44,095 nt of DNA from Apopatocola sp963628785 (GTDB taxonomy: Bacteria > Bacillota > Clostridia > Oscillospirales > Oscillospiraceae). Each line of letters starts with the position of its first letter. Within the stretch, counting starts at the first letter, position 1. The notes under the pieces are model-generated. The model saw only the letters and a list, made by a program, of their open reading frames with translations, ran no database searches and had not been told where the DNA came from. Position numbers and translations under genes: made by a program. The stretch spans positions 1-44,095 of the forward strand of contig CAVGGQ010000006.1 in assembly GCA_963628785.1 (NCBI GenBank), written 5' to 3'. Of the stretch, positions 14,113 to 21,247 are shown piece by piece.

Positions 14113-14860
14113 ATGCGATCCATTGGATCAGACTGTAGAGATTCAGTGCGATGATCAGGATACCCACGATGGCGAGGAGCGGGCGGACGGGGATCTTTTT
14201 GCAGATGTGGGCGGCAATGGGGGCGGCGCATACGCCGCCGATGATGAGCCCTATAATTGTCTGCCAGTAGGCGGTGAAGTCGCGGATGAGAATGGCGAAG
14301 GTGGTCGTCTCGGCGAGCGTTACGAGAAATTCCACTGTGTTCACCGTGCCTATGGTCTTCTTCACATCGTGCCCGACGGCAAGCATGGTGGACGTGACGA
14401 CCGGGCCCCATCCGCCGCCGCCTGTGGCGTCGAGGAAGCCTCCGGCGAGGCCGAGCGGGTAGACGGCTTTGCCGATATGCCGCTCTTTCTGCTTTACGAA
14501 CGCCTTTCGGAGAATGACGGCACCCATAATGATGAGATAGACATCAATGAAGGGCTCAAGCGTATCGCCGACGCTCGAGAGAAACCACGCGCCGACGGCG
14601 CCGCCGATGATGCCGGGGATCGCAAGGTGCCAGAAAAGCGATTTGTCGACATTTTTGAGGCGCATATGTGAGAGCCCTGAGACCAGCGTCGTGGGCACCT
14701 CTGCCACGTGGACGACCGCGCTGGCGAGGGCCGACGGCAGTCCCGCGACGGTTTTCAGAAATGTGCGGCAGCTTACGCCGTACGCCATGCCGAGCGTGCC
14801 GTCAATGATCTGCGCGGCAAAACCGATGACGATGAATACGAGAAAGCGGCCCCAATTCAC
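14111..14860 (-). CDS. TSUP (TauE/SafE) family anion transporter
   Basis: 249 residues with about eight hydrophobic helices. The start is GTG, overlapping the stop of cysNC as GTGA. It has the two-fold repeated family pattern with GFAAQIIDGTLGMAYGVS near the N-terminus and GLAGGFLDATGGGGWGPV in the middle. TSUP proteins move sulfate, sulfite, sulfoacetate, taurine and other organic anions across the inner membrane; direction varies by member. As the last gene of an operon that makes and uses PAPS, it most likely imports sulfate, though export of a sulfonated product cannot be excluded. Confidence 0.9.
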   Translation of the reverse strand: MNWGRFLVFIVIGFAAQIIDGTLGMAYGVSCRTFLKTVAGLPSALASAVVHVAEVPTTLVSGLSHMRLKNVDKSLFWHLAIPGIIGGAVGAWFLSSVGDTLEPFIDVYLIIMGAVILRKAFVKQKERHIGKAVYPLGLAGGFLDATGGGGWGPVVTSTMLAVGHDVKKTIGTVNTVEFLVTLAETTTFAILIRDFTAYWQTIIGLIIGGVCAAPIAAHICKKIPVRPLLAIVGILIIALNLYSLIQWIA

Positions 14861-16734
14861 AACGCGCCTCCGTTTTCGAGACGGTCGAGAACGGCGTCGG
14901 TCAGACGGTCAACGCATTCCTCCTCGCTGAGTGCTTCGGTGTCGAGGATGAGCTCGGCATCCGTCGGCTCTTCATACGGTGAGTCGATGCCGGTGAAGGA
15001 GCGGATCTTGCCCTCCATAGCTTTCTGATAGAGCTTTTTCGGGTCACGCGCTTTGCATGTCTCAAGACCGGCACGCACCCAGACTTCGAGGAAGCACCCG
15101 TCGGCGATGCGCCGCGCTTCGCCGCGTCCTTTGGCAAAGGGAGAAATGAATGTGCAGAGCGTCACGATGCCCGCGTCGCGGAAAAGCCCCGCAACCTCGG
15201 CGGCACGGCGGATGTTCTCCTCACGGTCGTCATCCGAGAAGCCCAAATCGCTGCAGAGTCCGCGGCGGATCTTATCGCCATCGAGCATATAGGCCGCAAT
15301 GCCCTTTTCGCAAAGGCGGCGCTCCACTTCCTGCGCGATGGTCGTTTTTCCGGAGCCGGAAAGACCGGTCATCCACACTACCAGCCCGCGCCGTCCGGTG
15401 ATCTCCTCGCGCTCGGCGCCGGTCATGGCCTCCGCCGACCAGCGGATGTTGCGCTTATCGTAGTCCTCGGAGAGCATTGCCTCGGTGACGATGCCGCCGC
15501 CGGCAATCTCATAGTCATCCACAATGACGAAGCGGCGTGTGCCGTCGCAGCCGGAATCGGCGGTGTCGAATGCGGTCGGACGGTCAAGACGTAGAACGAT
15601 CTCGGCCACTTCGTTTTTGCATACCTCGGCACGGTCGATACCGGCCAGCTCCGAAGCGTCCACCACGCGGAGGATCTTCTCAAGCTTCATTTCCACCTTG
15701 GCGGTGCCGCACTTGAAGTGGTAGCGCTTGCCGCAGCGAAGCGGCTCCTTGCCGAGCCAGAACACATTGGCGCGAAGCCGCACGCCCACGAAAGGCGGCT
15801 GCTCGCTCTCCAGACATGCGATCTCGCCGCGACGGACGAAGATCTGCTCCGTCATCGTGAATCCGGCGGCATCGCCGGCGATGAACTTCTCCGGCGTGGG
15901 TGCGGAGAACACCTCGAGAGACGACACGGTCGTTTTCTTTCCCGAGGGATAAAAGACGATCTTATCACCGGCGCGAATGCTGCCGGCTTCGAGCGTACCG
16001 GCTACGATGCGCCGCTCATCGCCGCCTTCGGTAAACTTGTAGACACCCTGCACCGGCATGCGGAGCGGGCGGTTTTCGGGGCTCGGCACAGGGACAAAGG
16101 CGTCCATTTGCTCGAGCACGGTGCGGCCGGTGTACCACGGCATACGCTCGGAGCGGATGGCAATGTTGTCGCCTTCCATGCCGCTCACGGGGATGAACGC
16201 GGCGGGCGTAATGTTGATCTTCGCAAGAAAGTCGGTGAAATCCGAGACGACCGTGTTGTAAACATCTTCGGAATAGTCCGCGAGATCCATTTTGTTCACG
16301 AGCACCGCCACCTGACGGATGCCGAGCATGGAGAGAAAGTAGCCGTGGCGGCGGGTATTCTCTTCCACACCGCGCGCAGCGTCGATGACCATGAGGGCCG
16401 CCTCGGCGCGGGAGGCACCGGTGACCATATTTTTCAGAAACTCAATGTGGCCGGGCGCGTCGATGATGATGTAACGGCGCTTGTCGGACTTGAAAAAGCA
16501 GCGCGCCGTGTCGATCGTGATGCCCTGATCCTGCTCGTTGTGGAGTGCATCGAGGAGGAACGCATACTCGAACGGCTTCGAGTTGCGGCGGCAGTTTTCG
16601 CGGATGGACTCGAGCTTGCCCTTCGGTAGCGCACCGGCGTCCGCCAGCAGCCGCCCGATAACAGTGGACTTGCCGTGGTCCACATGACCGACGGTAACGA
16701 TATTCAGCAGTTCTTCGTTTTCAAAGGCATTCAT
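14857..16734 (-). CDS. cysNC: Bifunctional sulfate adenylyltransferase large subunit / APS kinase (CysN-CysC fusion)
   Basis: 625 residues. ATG 16734 abuts the cysD stop. Residues ~1-420 are CysN, an EF-Tu-like GTPase, with G1 GHVDHGKST, G3 DAPGH and G4 NKMD; GTP hydrolysis drives APS formation by CysD. Residues ~450-625 are CysC, with P-loop GLSGSGKTT, which phosphorylates APS to PAPS; DGDKIRRGLCSDLGFS and FISPFAKGRGEARR are family blocks. Together they turn sulfate into PAPS. No APS or PAPS reductase or sulfite reductase is in the operon, so the PAPS should feed the neighbouring sulfotransferase. It overlaps tsup by 4 nt. Confidence 0.95.
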   Translation of the reverse strand: MNAFENEELLNIVTVGHVDHGKSTVIGRLLADAGALPKGKLESIRENCRRNSKPFEYAFLLDALHNEQDQGITIDTARCFFKSDKRRYIIIDAPGHIEFLKNMVTGASRAEAALMVIDAARGVEENTRRHGYFLSMLGIRQVAVLVNKMDLADYSEDVYNTVVSDFTDFLAKINITPAAFIPVSGMEGDNIAIRSERMPWYTGRTVLEQMDAFVPVPSPENRPLRMPVQGVYKFTEGGDERRIVAGTLEAGSIRAGDKIVFYPSGKKTTVSSLEVFSAPTPEKFIAGDAAGFTMTEQIFVRRGEIACLESEQPPFVGVRLRANVFWLGKEPLRCGKRYHFKCGTAKVEMKLEKILRVVDASELAGIDRAEVCKNEVAEIVLRLDRPTAFDTADSGCDGTRRFVIVDDYEIAGGGIVTEAMLSEDYDKRNIRWSAEAMTGAEREEITGRRGLVVWMTGLSGSGKTTIAQEVERRLCEKGIAAYMLDGDKIRRGLCSDLGFSDDDREENIRRAAEVAGLFRDAGIVTLCTFISPFAKGRGEARRIADGCFLEVWVRAGLETCKARDPKKLYQKAMEGKIRSFTGIDSPYEEPTDAELILDTEALSEEECVDRLTDAVLDRLENGGAL

Positions 16735-17618
16735 TACATGTACCCTCCCCGGCGAAGTGTTTCGAGCCCGCCGCCGTCCTCGGCATCCTGTGCGCGGCCG
16801 CTTCTTTCGGCAATGTTCGAGAGCGCACCCGTGCGCAGCTCTTCGATGATCTCGTGCACATTGCGACTCTCGGAGCAGATGGGGTTCGTGCACGGCGCGC
16901 AGCCGAGTGAGCGGTAGCGCTTGCCGTCGCCCTGATTGTAGTAAAGCGACACGGTGGGGATGTGTTCGCGTTCAATGTATTCCCAGACATTCAGCTCCGT
17001 CCAGTCGAGCAGCGGGTGAATGCGCACATGCGTGCCGGGGGCAAAGTCGGTCTTGAACTGATTCCAGAACTCGGGCGGCTGGTCGTCCAGATCCCAGTCG
17101 TTGTGCTTGTCACGCGGGGAGAAGTACCGCTCCTTGCTGCGCGAGCCCTCCTCATCGGCACGCGCACCGACGATGACGCCGGTGTAGGCGTCGGTATTCG
17201 TGTCGAGCTCATACTTGCCGGTCTTGAGATTTAGCCGGTAGCGCGGCCAGGTGCCATCGAGCGTGTGGGTGAGCGCCTCGGTCTTGAGACGGCGGCAGCA
17301 CTCCACGCGCGAGCAGTTCCCGTCCGGGAAAGTTTCCTTGTTTTCGATCGCCTCGCGGTTCTCGCCGTAGACCATGTAAAGACCGTACTCCATCGCAAGC
17401 TTGTCGCGGTATTCGATCATTTCGGGAATTTTGTGGTGCGTGTCAATGTGCACGAGCGGGAACGGCACATGGCCGTAAAACGCTTTGCGCGCGAGCCAGA
17501 GGAGAACGGTCGAGTCCTTGCCGATGCTCCAGAGCATGCAGAGATTGCCGAAGGCGGCGTACGCCTCGCGCAGGATATGCACGCTTTTGCTTTCCAGTTT
17601 GTCCAAATGGTCTCTCAT
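16734..17618 (-). CDS. cysD: Sulfate adenylyltransferase small subunit
   Basis: 294 residues. It is a PAPS-reductase-like PP-loop protein that joins sulfate and ATP to APS in complex with CysN. The P-loop SIGKDST (~residue 32), HIDTHHKIPEMIEYRDKLA, EALTHTLDG, GARADEEGSRSKERYFSPRD, HPLLDWTELNVWEYI and SLGCAPCT are all family blocks. The start overlaps the sulfotransferase stop as ATGA and the stop touches the cysNC start, so the genes are translationally coupled. The usual DTTWKFREM motif is DTHHKIPEM here, a mild divergence. Confidence 0.95.
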   Translation of the reverse strand: MRDHLDKLESKSVHILREAYAAFGNLCMLWSIGKDSTVLLWLARKAFYGHVPFPLVHIDTHHKIPEMIEYRDKLAMEYGLYMVYGENREAIENKETFPDGNCSRVECCRRLKTEALTHTLDGTWPRYRLNLKTGKYELDTNTDAYTGVIVGARADEEGSRSKERYFSPRDKHNDWDLDDQPPEFWNQFKTDFAPGTHVRIHPLLDWTELNVWEYIEREHIPTVSLYYNQGDGKRYRSLGCAPCTNPICSESRNVHEIIEELRTGALSNIAERSGRAQDAEDGGGLETLRRGGYM

Positions 17619-18739
17619 TCTTCCTCAACCTCCTGCATTTCGTAGCCGTAGTGCTCCAAGTAAAATCCGAGCCGTGCGTTGATCTTCCGCACGAGCCGCG
17701 GCGAAATTTCAAATTTGTTCTTCTGATATCCGCGCTGCGCATCGACATATGCCTGAAAGCGCGGTGCGGCCTCCTCAAAGCCCGAAAGCTCGAGCTTGCG
17801 GTAAATGTCGCGCAGCGTATCGACGGGTGCGGCACAGAAATCGGTGTATGCGATGTCCGCATAGCGGTTCTTCGGGAAGAACGGCTCCAGCTCGAAGAGC
17901 TCACGGTACATGCGCTCGAAAATGCCGATGATGGTGTCCTCCATCTTTTCATCGAGGTTTTCGGGCGTCTTGGTCAGACGCAACGTCGCGACCTCGGTCG
18001 CAAACATGTTGATGGTCGAGCGAATGGTCTTATAGGGATCGCGGTGGATGTTGATGAACCGCGCATCGGGATACATCCCCCACAGCTCGCGGATGCGGGC
18101 TGTGTTGTCGGGACTCTTTAAAATGAGTTGTTTGCCTTTTTTAATATAGGTGAGCTTGCGGATGGCAAAATCGTAGCTCTGCTCCCAGCGGCGCAGCTCT
18201 TCCTGCGAGAGGTCGCCGACGAAAGCACCTTTAATATAATGCTCGTAATTTTCCGGGAAGGCGATCATGTGGATGATGGAGTAGGGGGAGATGGTGAGTA
18301 CGCCGAATGTTTCCTCCATCGGCAGGTCAAGCGAGTACTGCACATTGTCCTGCGGACGGCCGTTGGCGATGCCCTTTTCCACTGGCTTTTCAATGAGCTT
18401 CCCGAGCAGAATGGAGTATGGGAGAGCAACGGTATTCACAGGGTCAAACCAACCGAACTGCTCATCGCGCGAGAGCACATTCTGCAGATAGGTCGTGCCG
18501 CTGCGCCAGTGCCCGAGTATGAAAATGGGATCCTTCTCGATCTTCGTCTCGCGGATGCGCTTGTTGTAAATGAGCGATTCCGCCGCCGCCGCCGGTGAGA
18601 GCACAAGCGATGTCGCGGAAATGTACAGAGCCTGCGGGATGCACTCGCGGGCAATGTGGAAATGATTTTCTTCCAGAAGTTTCAGCCAGTTGTCCAGCCG
18701 GCAGCTCACGAGAAAATGTCCGGAATTGAAAGCTTTCAC
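17615..18739 (-). CDS. PAPS-dependent sulfotransferase
   Basis: 374 residues. The start is GTG 18739 with AAAGG 9 nt upstream. The 5'-phosphosulfate loop is FILGHWRSGTTYLQNVL (~73-89) and the 3'-phosphate motif is in DARFINIHRDPYKTIRSTI (~225-245). PMEET and KSPDNTARIREL are further family marks, placing it in the Sulfotransfer_3-like group that modifies small molecules, lipids or sugars. No signal peptide is clear, so it should act in the cytoplasm, where PAPS is made. It leads the operon with cysD, cysNC and a TSUP transporter. The acceptor is unknown; sterols, bile acids, phenols or cell-surface glycans are possible. I recall a comparable operon around the B. thetaiotaomicron cholesterol sulfotransferase. 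Confidence in the family is high, in the substrate nil. Confidence 0.92.
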   Translation of the reverse strand: MKAFNSGHFLVSCRLDNWLKLLEENHFHIARECIPQALYISATSLVLSPAAAAESLIYNKRIRETKIEKDPIFILGHWRSGTTYLQNVLSRDEQFGWFDPVNTVALPYSILLGKLIEKPVEKGIANGRPQDNVQYSLDLPMEETFGVLTISPYSIIHMIAFPENYEHYIKGAFVGDLSQEELRRWEQSYDFAIRKLTYIKKGKQLILKSPDNTARIRELWGMYPDARFINIHRDPYKTIRSTINMFATEVATLRLTKTPENLDEKMEDTIIGIFERMYRELFELEPFFPKNRYADIAYTDFCAAPVDTLRDIYRKLELSGFEEAAPRFQAYVDAQRGYQKNKFEISPRLVRKINARLGFYLEHYGYEMQEVEEE

Positions 18740-18800
18740 GATAATGCCTTTCTCTGAAGAATAGATAAAATAATTTATATAAAAATCCGGTTAGTAAAAT

Positions 18801-18840
18801 AGCAGAGGAATGTGAACTCTAAGTGAAACATTCCTCTGCT
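18801..18840. terminator. Stem-loop between the two-component system and the sulfonation operon
   Basis: AGCAGAGGAATGT (18801-18813) pairs perfectly with ACATTCCTCTGCT (18828-18840). On the minus strand, the direction of both flanking genes, only ATTTTACT follows, so termination may be partial and the sulfotransferase could be read from the upstream kinase transcript. I see no consensus promoter between here and the sulfotransferase start. Confidence 0.6.
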
Positions 18841-18861
18841 TTCCGAGATTTTTATATTTTG

Positions 18862-19902
18862 TTAACTTTTCTGCGGCAGCGTGACGATGAATTTGCTGCC
18901 TTCGCCGGGGCGGCTTTCGGCGGTTATGGTGCCGCCGTGGAGCTCCGTGATGCGCTTGCAGAGCGTGAGACCCAGTCCGCAGCCCTCGGCACGGTGGACG
19001 GTGTTGCCCTGGAAGAATTGCTCGAACACACGAGCAAGCGTTTCGGCGTCCATGCCGCAACCGGTATCGGCGACTGTCACGCGGACGGCCTCCGGCTCGG
19101 ACATGAGCTCCACATGGATGTGCCCGCCGCGCGGCGTGAACTTCACGGCGTTATCGAGAAGATTCATCCAGACCTGCCCGAGCAGCTCGCTGTCGCCGGT
19201 GAAGTCAAGGTCGGGAATGTCGGCGACGACCTCCAGCCCGGCTTCCCGCCAGCGCGGCTCGAGCTGCAGCACGACACGGCGAAGCTGCTCGCCGAGCGGG
19301 AAAGTCTCCGCCTTGCGCCGGATCTCGCGGTGGTCGATGCGCGAGAGACGGAGCATATCGTCCACAAGCCCCACGAGCCGGTTGGACTCTGTGGCAATGT
19401 ATTTGCCGTACTCACGCTGCTCGTCCTCCGTGAGTCCTCCCTCGGCGAGAAGCTGCGCGTAGCCGTTGAGAATGGAGAGCGGTGTTTTCAGCTGATGCGA
19501 TACGCTTGAAATGAAATCCTTGCGCAGGTACTCGTTTGCGCGAAGCTCCGCCGTCATGAGATTGAAGTTGCGCTCCAGCTCCCCGAACTCCTCCACGCGT
19601 CCGCGCTCGGGCACGGTGACATCGTAGTTGCCGCCGGCAATCTCCCGCGCCGCGCGCGAAAGCTCGCGGATGGGGTTCGTGGTGGAGCGGGATGTTACGG
19701 TAATGAGGATCGCGACGGCGGCCACGGCGATGGCGAGCAGGAGAATATCCTTGGCCGCATAGCCGAAGAGAAGATAGCGCATGGTGTCGCGCTGGAAAAT
19801 GATGCCGTTGCGTACGAGCGCACCGAGCGTGAGAGAGAGGATCGAAGTGACGATTACGAGGATCAAAAGAAGGATCGTCAATCGGGAACGTATGCGTCTC
19901 AT
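18862..19902 (-). CDS. Sensor histidine kinase
   Basis: 346 residues. There are two membrane helices (~9-31 and ~50-70) separated by only ~18 residues, so there is hardly any external sensor. A HAMP domain (~72-120), HisKA with H-box SSVSHQLKTPLS (phospho-His136) and HATPase_c follow: N-box MNLLDNAVKFTP, G1 VADTGCGMD, G2 GCGLGLTLCK. It overlaps its response regulator by 4 nt as ATGA. The short loop suggests that it senses membrane state or an intracellular or partner signal. The next operon downstream in the same direction is the sulfotransferase one. The signal is unknown. Confidence 0.93.
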   Translation of the reverse strand: MRRIRSRLTILLLILVIVTSILSLTLGALVRNGIIFQRDTMRYLLFGYAAKDILLLAIAVAAVAILITVTSRSTTNPIRELSRAAREIAGGNYDVTVPERGRVEEFGELERNFNLMTAELRANEYLRKDFISSVSHQLKTPLSILNGYAQLLAEGGLTEDEQREYGKYIATESNRLVGLVDDMLRLSRIDHREIRRKAETFPLGEQLRRVVLQLEPRWREAGLEVVADIPDLDFTGDSELLGQVWMNLLDNAVKFTPRGGHIHVELMSEPEAVRVTVADTGCGMDAETLARVFEQFFQGNTVHRAEGCGLGLTLCKRITELHGGTITAESRPGEGSKFIVTLPQKS

Positions 19903-20570
19903 CGGATCACCGCCCGATACCCGAGACCGCGCACGGTCTGAATTTCAAAATCCGGCACATCAGCAAGTTTCTCACGCAGACGTCGTATATGAGTATCCAC
20001 GGTGCGCGGATCGGACTCGCTGTCGTAGCCCCAGATGTCGTCCATGAGCATCTGCCGTGTGAAAATTTTCGTCGGTGCGGCGAGCAGCGTCTGCAGCAGA
20101 GCAAACTCGCGCGGCCGAAGTTCGTAGGAATACCCTTCACCGGTGACGAGCAGTGTGTCTGCATGGAGCGTGCACCCGCCGACGGTGATCTCCTTGGCGT
20201 GCTGAATGCCGCACCGGCGCAGCAGGGCTTCCACGCGCAGGAGCATCTCATCAAAATTTACGGGTTTTGTGAGATAGTCGTCCGCGCCGACATGAAAACC
20301 GGTGCGCATATCGTCAAACGAGTCCTTCACCGTCACCATCAGCACCGGCGTGGTGTCGCCGGTCTCGCGAAGCTCACGGATAAGCCCGTAGCCGTCCAGC
20401 CGCGGCATCATCACGTCCGTGATGATGAGATGCACGCGGTTGTGCTCCAGCGCCGCGAGCGCTGCCATGCCGTCGGCCGCTTCGATCACTTCGTAACCGG
20501 CACGGTGCAGGTGGATGCCCATGAGCTTCCGCAGACCCGCATTATCCTCTGCAACCAGTATGTTCGTCAT
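19899..20570 (-). CDS. OmpR/PhoB-family response regulator
   Basis: 223 residues. A receiver domain (1-118) has the acidic pair ED at 8-9, phospho-acceptor Asp52 in IITDVMMP, the T in LMVTVKDS and the Lys in LTKPVNF. A C-terminal winged helix (~125-223) has ELRPREFALLQTLLA and DPRTVDTHIRRLREKL for DNA binding. The ATG follows AAAGGA. It is the first gene of a two-gene operon with a consensus promoter at 20608-20636. Targets are unknown; autoregulation and the adjacent sulfonation operon are reasonable guesses. Confidence 0.95.
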   Translation of the reverse strand: MTNILVAEDNAGLRKLMGIHLHRAGYEVIEAADGMAALAALEHNRVHLIITDVMMPRLDGYGLIRELRETGDTTPVLMVTVKDSFDDMRTGFHVGADDYLTKPVNFDEMLLRVEALLRRCGIQHAKEITVGGCTLHADTLLVTGEGYSYELRPREFALLQTLLAAPTKIFTRQMLMDDIWGYDSESDPRTVDTHIRRLREKLADVPDFEIQTVRGLGYRAVIR

Positions 20571-20607
20571 AGAAAAAGCATCCTTTCGGGGTCGTTACAT
20601 CTTATAA

Positions 20608-20636
20608 AATATAATACCCAAACGCTGCACTGTCAA
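20608..20636 (-). promoter_or_regulatory. Promoter of the two-component system
   Basis: On the minus strand TTGACA (20631-20636), 17 nt and TATATT (20608-20613). Initiation near 20602 leaves a ~32-nt leader with AAAGGA as SD. Confidence 0.8.
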
Positions 20637-20697
20637 GCAAAGAGCAAAATGCACAAAATATAAACACTAAATTCATAAATTATTTACAAAGAAGGGG

Positions 20698-20726
20698 TTG
20701 CGTTATCTGACACGTTGTGGTACTAT
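20698..20726 (+). promoter_or_regulatory. Promoter of the candidate non-coding RNA
   Basis: TTGCGT (20698-20703), a 17-nt spacer and TACTAT (20721-20726) place a start near 20733, exactly where the first helix of the folded RNA begins. It diverges from the two-component promoter. Confidence 0.6.
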
Positions 20727-20732
20727 TCTATC

Positions 20733-20923
20733 GAAAAGAGCAAAGCGATGAAATGTGTTCATTAAACGTGCAGGTTGGGGAACTTGTGTTGATGAACACA
20801 AAACGGAAGCCGACCGTTCATCCAATTGCTGTTTCATGTTTCTCTTTTTTCTTCTTCTCTTTCTCCTCTTTTTTCACTAAAAAGAAAGAATAAGCCGCCT
20901 ACTAGGGCGGCTTATTCTTTTTC
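20733..20923 (+). ncRNA. Candidate structured non-coding RNA (unidentified family)
   Basis: About 190 nt with its own promoter and terminator and no open reading frame with an SD. The ends pair: AAAAGAG and AAA (20734-20744, one bulged C) with TTT and CTCTTTT (near 20839-20848), then ATGAAA (20748-20753) with TTTCAT (20832-20837). Stacked on this, TGTGTTCAT (20754-20762) pairs perfectly with ATGAACACA (20792-20800), capped by CAGGTT-GGGG-AACTTG. A side hairpin is AACGG/CCGTT (20802-20818). An alternative helix, GATGAAC (20791-20797) with GTTCATC (20816-20822), would break two of these. A pyrimidine-rich tract precedes the terminator. It does not match SRP RNA, tmRNA, RNase P or a T-box. A divergent 6S RNA is possible but unproven. 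Confidence 0.55.
20885..20922. terminator. Strong terminator of the candidate non-coding RNA
   Basis: AAAGAATAAGCCGCC (20885-20899) pairs perfectly with GGCGGCTTATTCTTT (20906-20920) and T's follow on the plus strand; an A-run on the left gives T's on the minus strand too. It separates the RNA from the aspS 3' region. Confidence 0.9.
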
Positions 20924-21247
20924 CCGGACTTTCCGGGAAATGCAGCAGCGCCCCTCCGATCCAAACGGATCGAAGGGGCGCTTGCTGTTATAGAAGTCTT
21001 GCAATGTTCCCGTCAAGGGCGGGAACGAGCCGTCTCTCCGCGAAGTTCGCGCCAATGGGCGCGGACGAGCAAAGCCTCGCAGAGGTTGCGCCCGCAGGCG
21101 CAAAGAAAGTGGGATCATTTTTCACCGCGGCGTGTACGTGGCGAAAAATACTTCTCGCGGAGCGGAGTGCCGAATTGCCAGCGCAGCGGGCACCCGAGGC
21201 GCGGAGCGGAGTGAGGTCCCTCGTTCGGATGCTTGCATCCGAACGAA
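20923..21247. other. Hairpin-rich non-coding stretch downstream of aspS
   Basis: About 325 bp without a credible gene. It holds at least five strong stem-loops: 20942-20987 (GCGCCCCT with AGGGGCGC, a ~19-bp arm), 21006-21026 (GTTCCCG/CGGGAAC), 21048-21063 (CGCGCC/GGCGCG), 21086-21103 (TTGCGCC/GGCGCAA) and 21222-21245 (CGTTCGGATG/CATCCGAACG, right after the aspS stop). CGCGGAGCGGAGTG occurs twice, at 21156 and 21200. Short open frames here have no SD and look spurious. The function is unknown; part may be an aspS 3' processing or terminator structure. Confidence 0.55.

Noticed and set aside
14857..17618. cysD/cysNC as part of assimilatory sulfate reduction
   Set aside because: No APS/PAPS or sulfite reductase gene is in the operon or window, and the genes are overlapped with a sulfotransferase; sulfonation explains the set better, though reductases elsewhere in the genome cannot be excluded.
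20733..20923. SRP RNA, tmRNA, RNase P or a T-box as identity of the structured RNA
   Set aside because: The SRP GGAAGCAG-type loop core, the tmRNA TTCGAATCC-CCA end, RNase P conserved regions and the T-box GGTGGNACC are all absent.
20912..21118. A 68-codon minus-strand frame and overlapping plus-strand frames after aspS
   Set aside because: No SD, arginine- and proline-rich composition, and the frame runs through several perfect hairpins; better explained as structured non-coding DNA.
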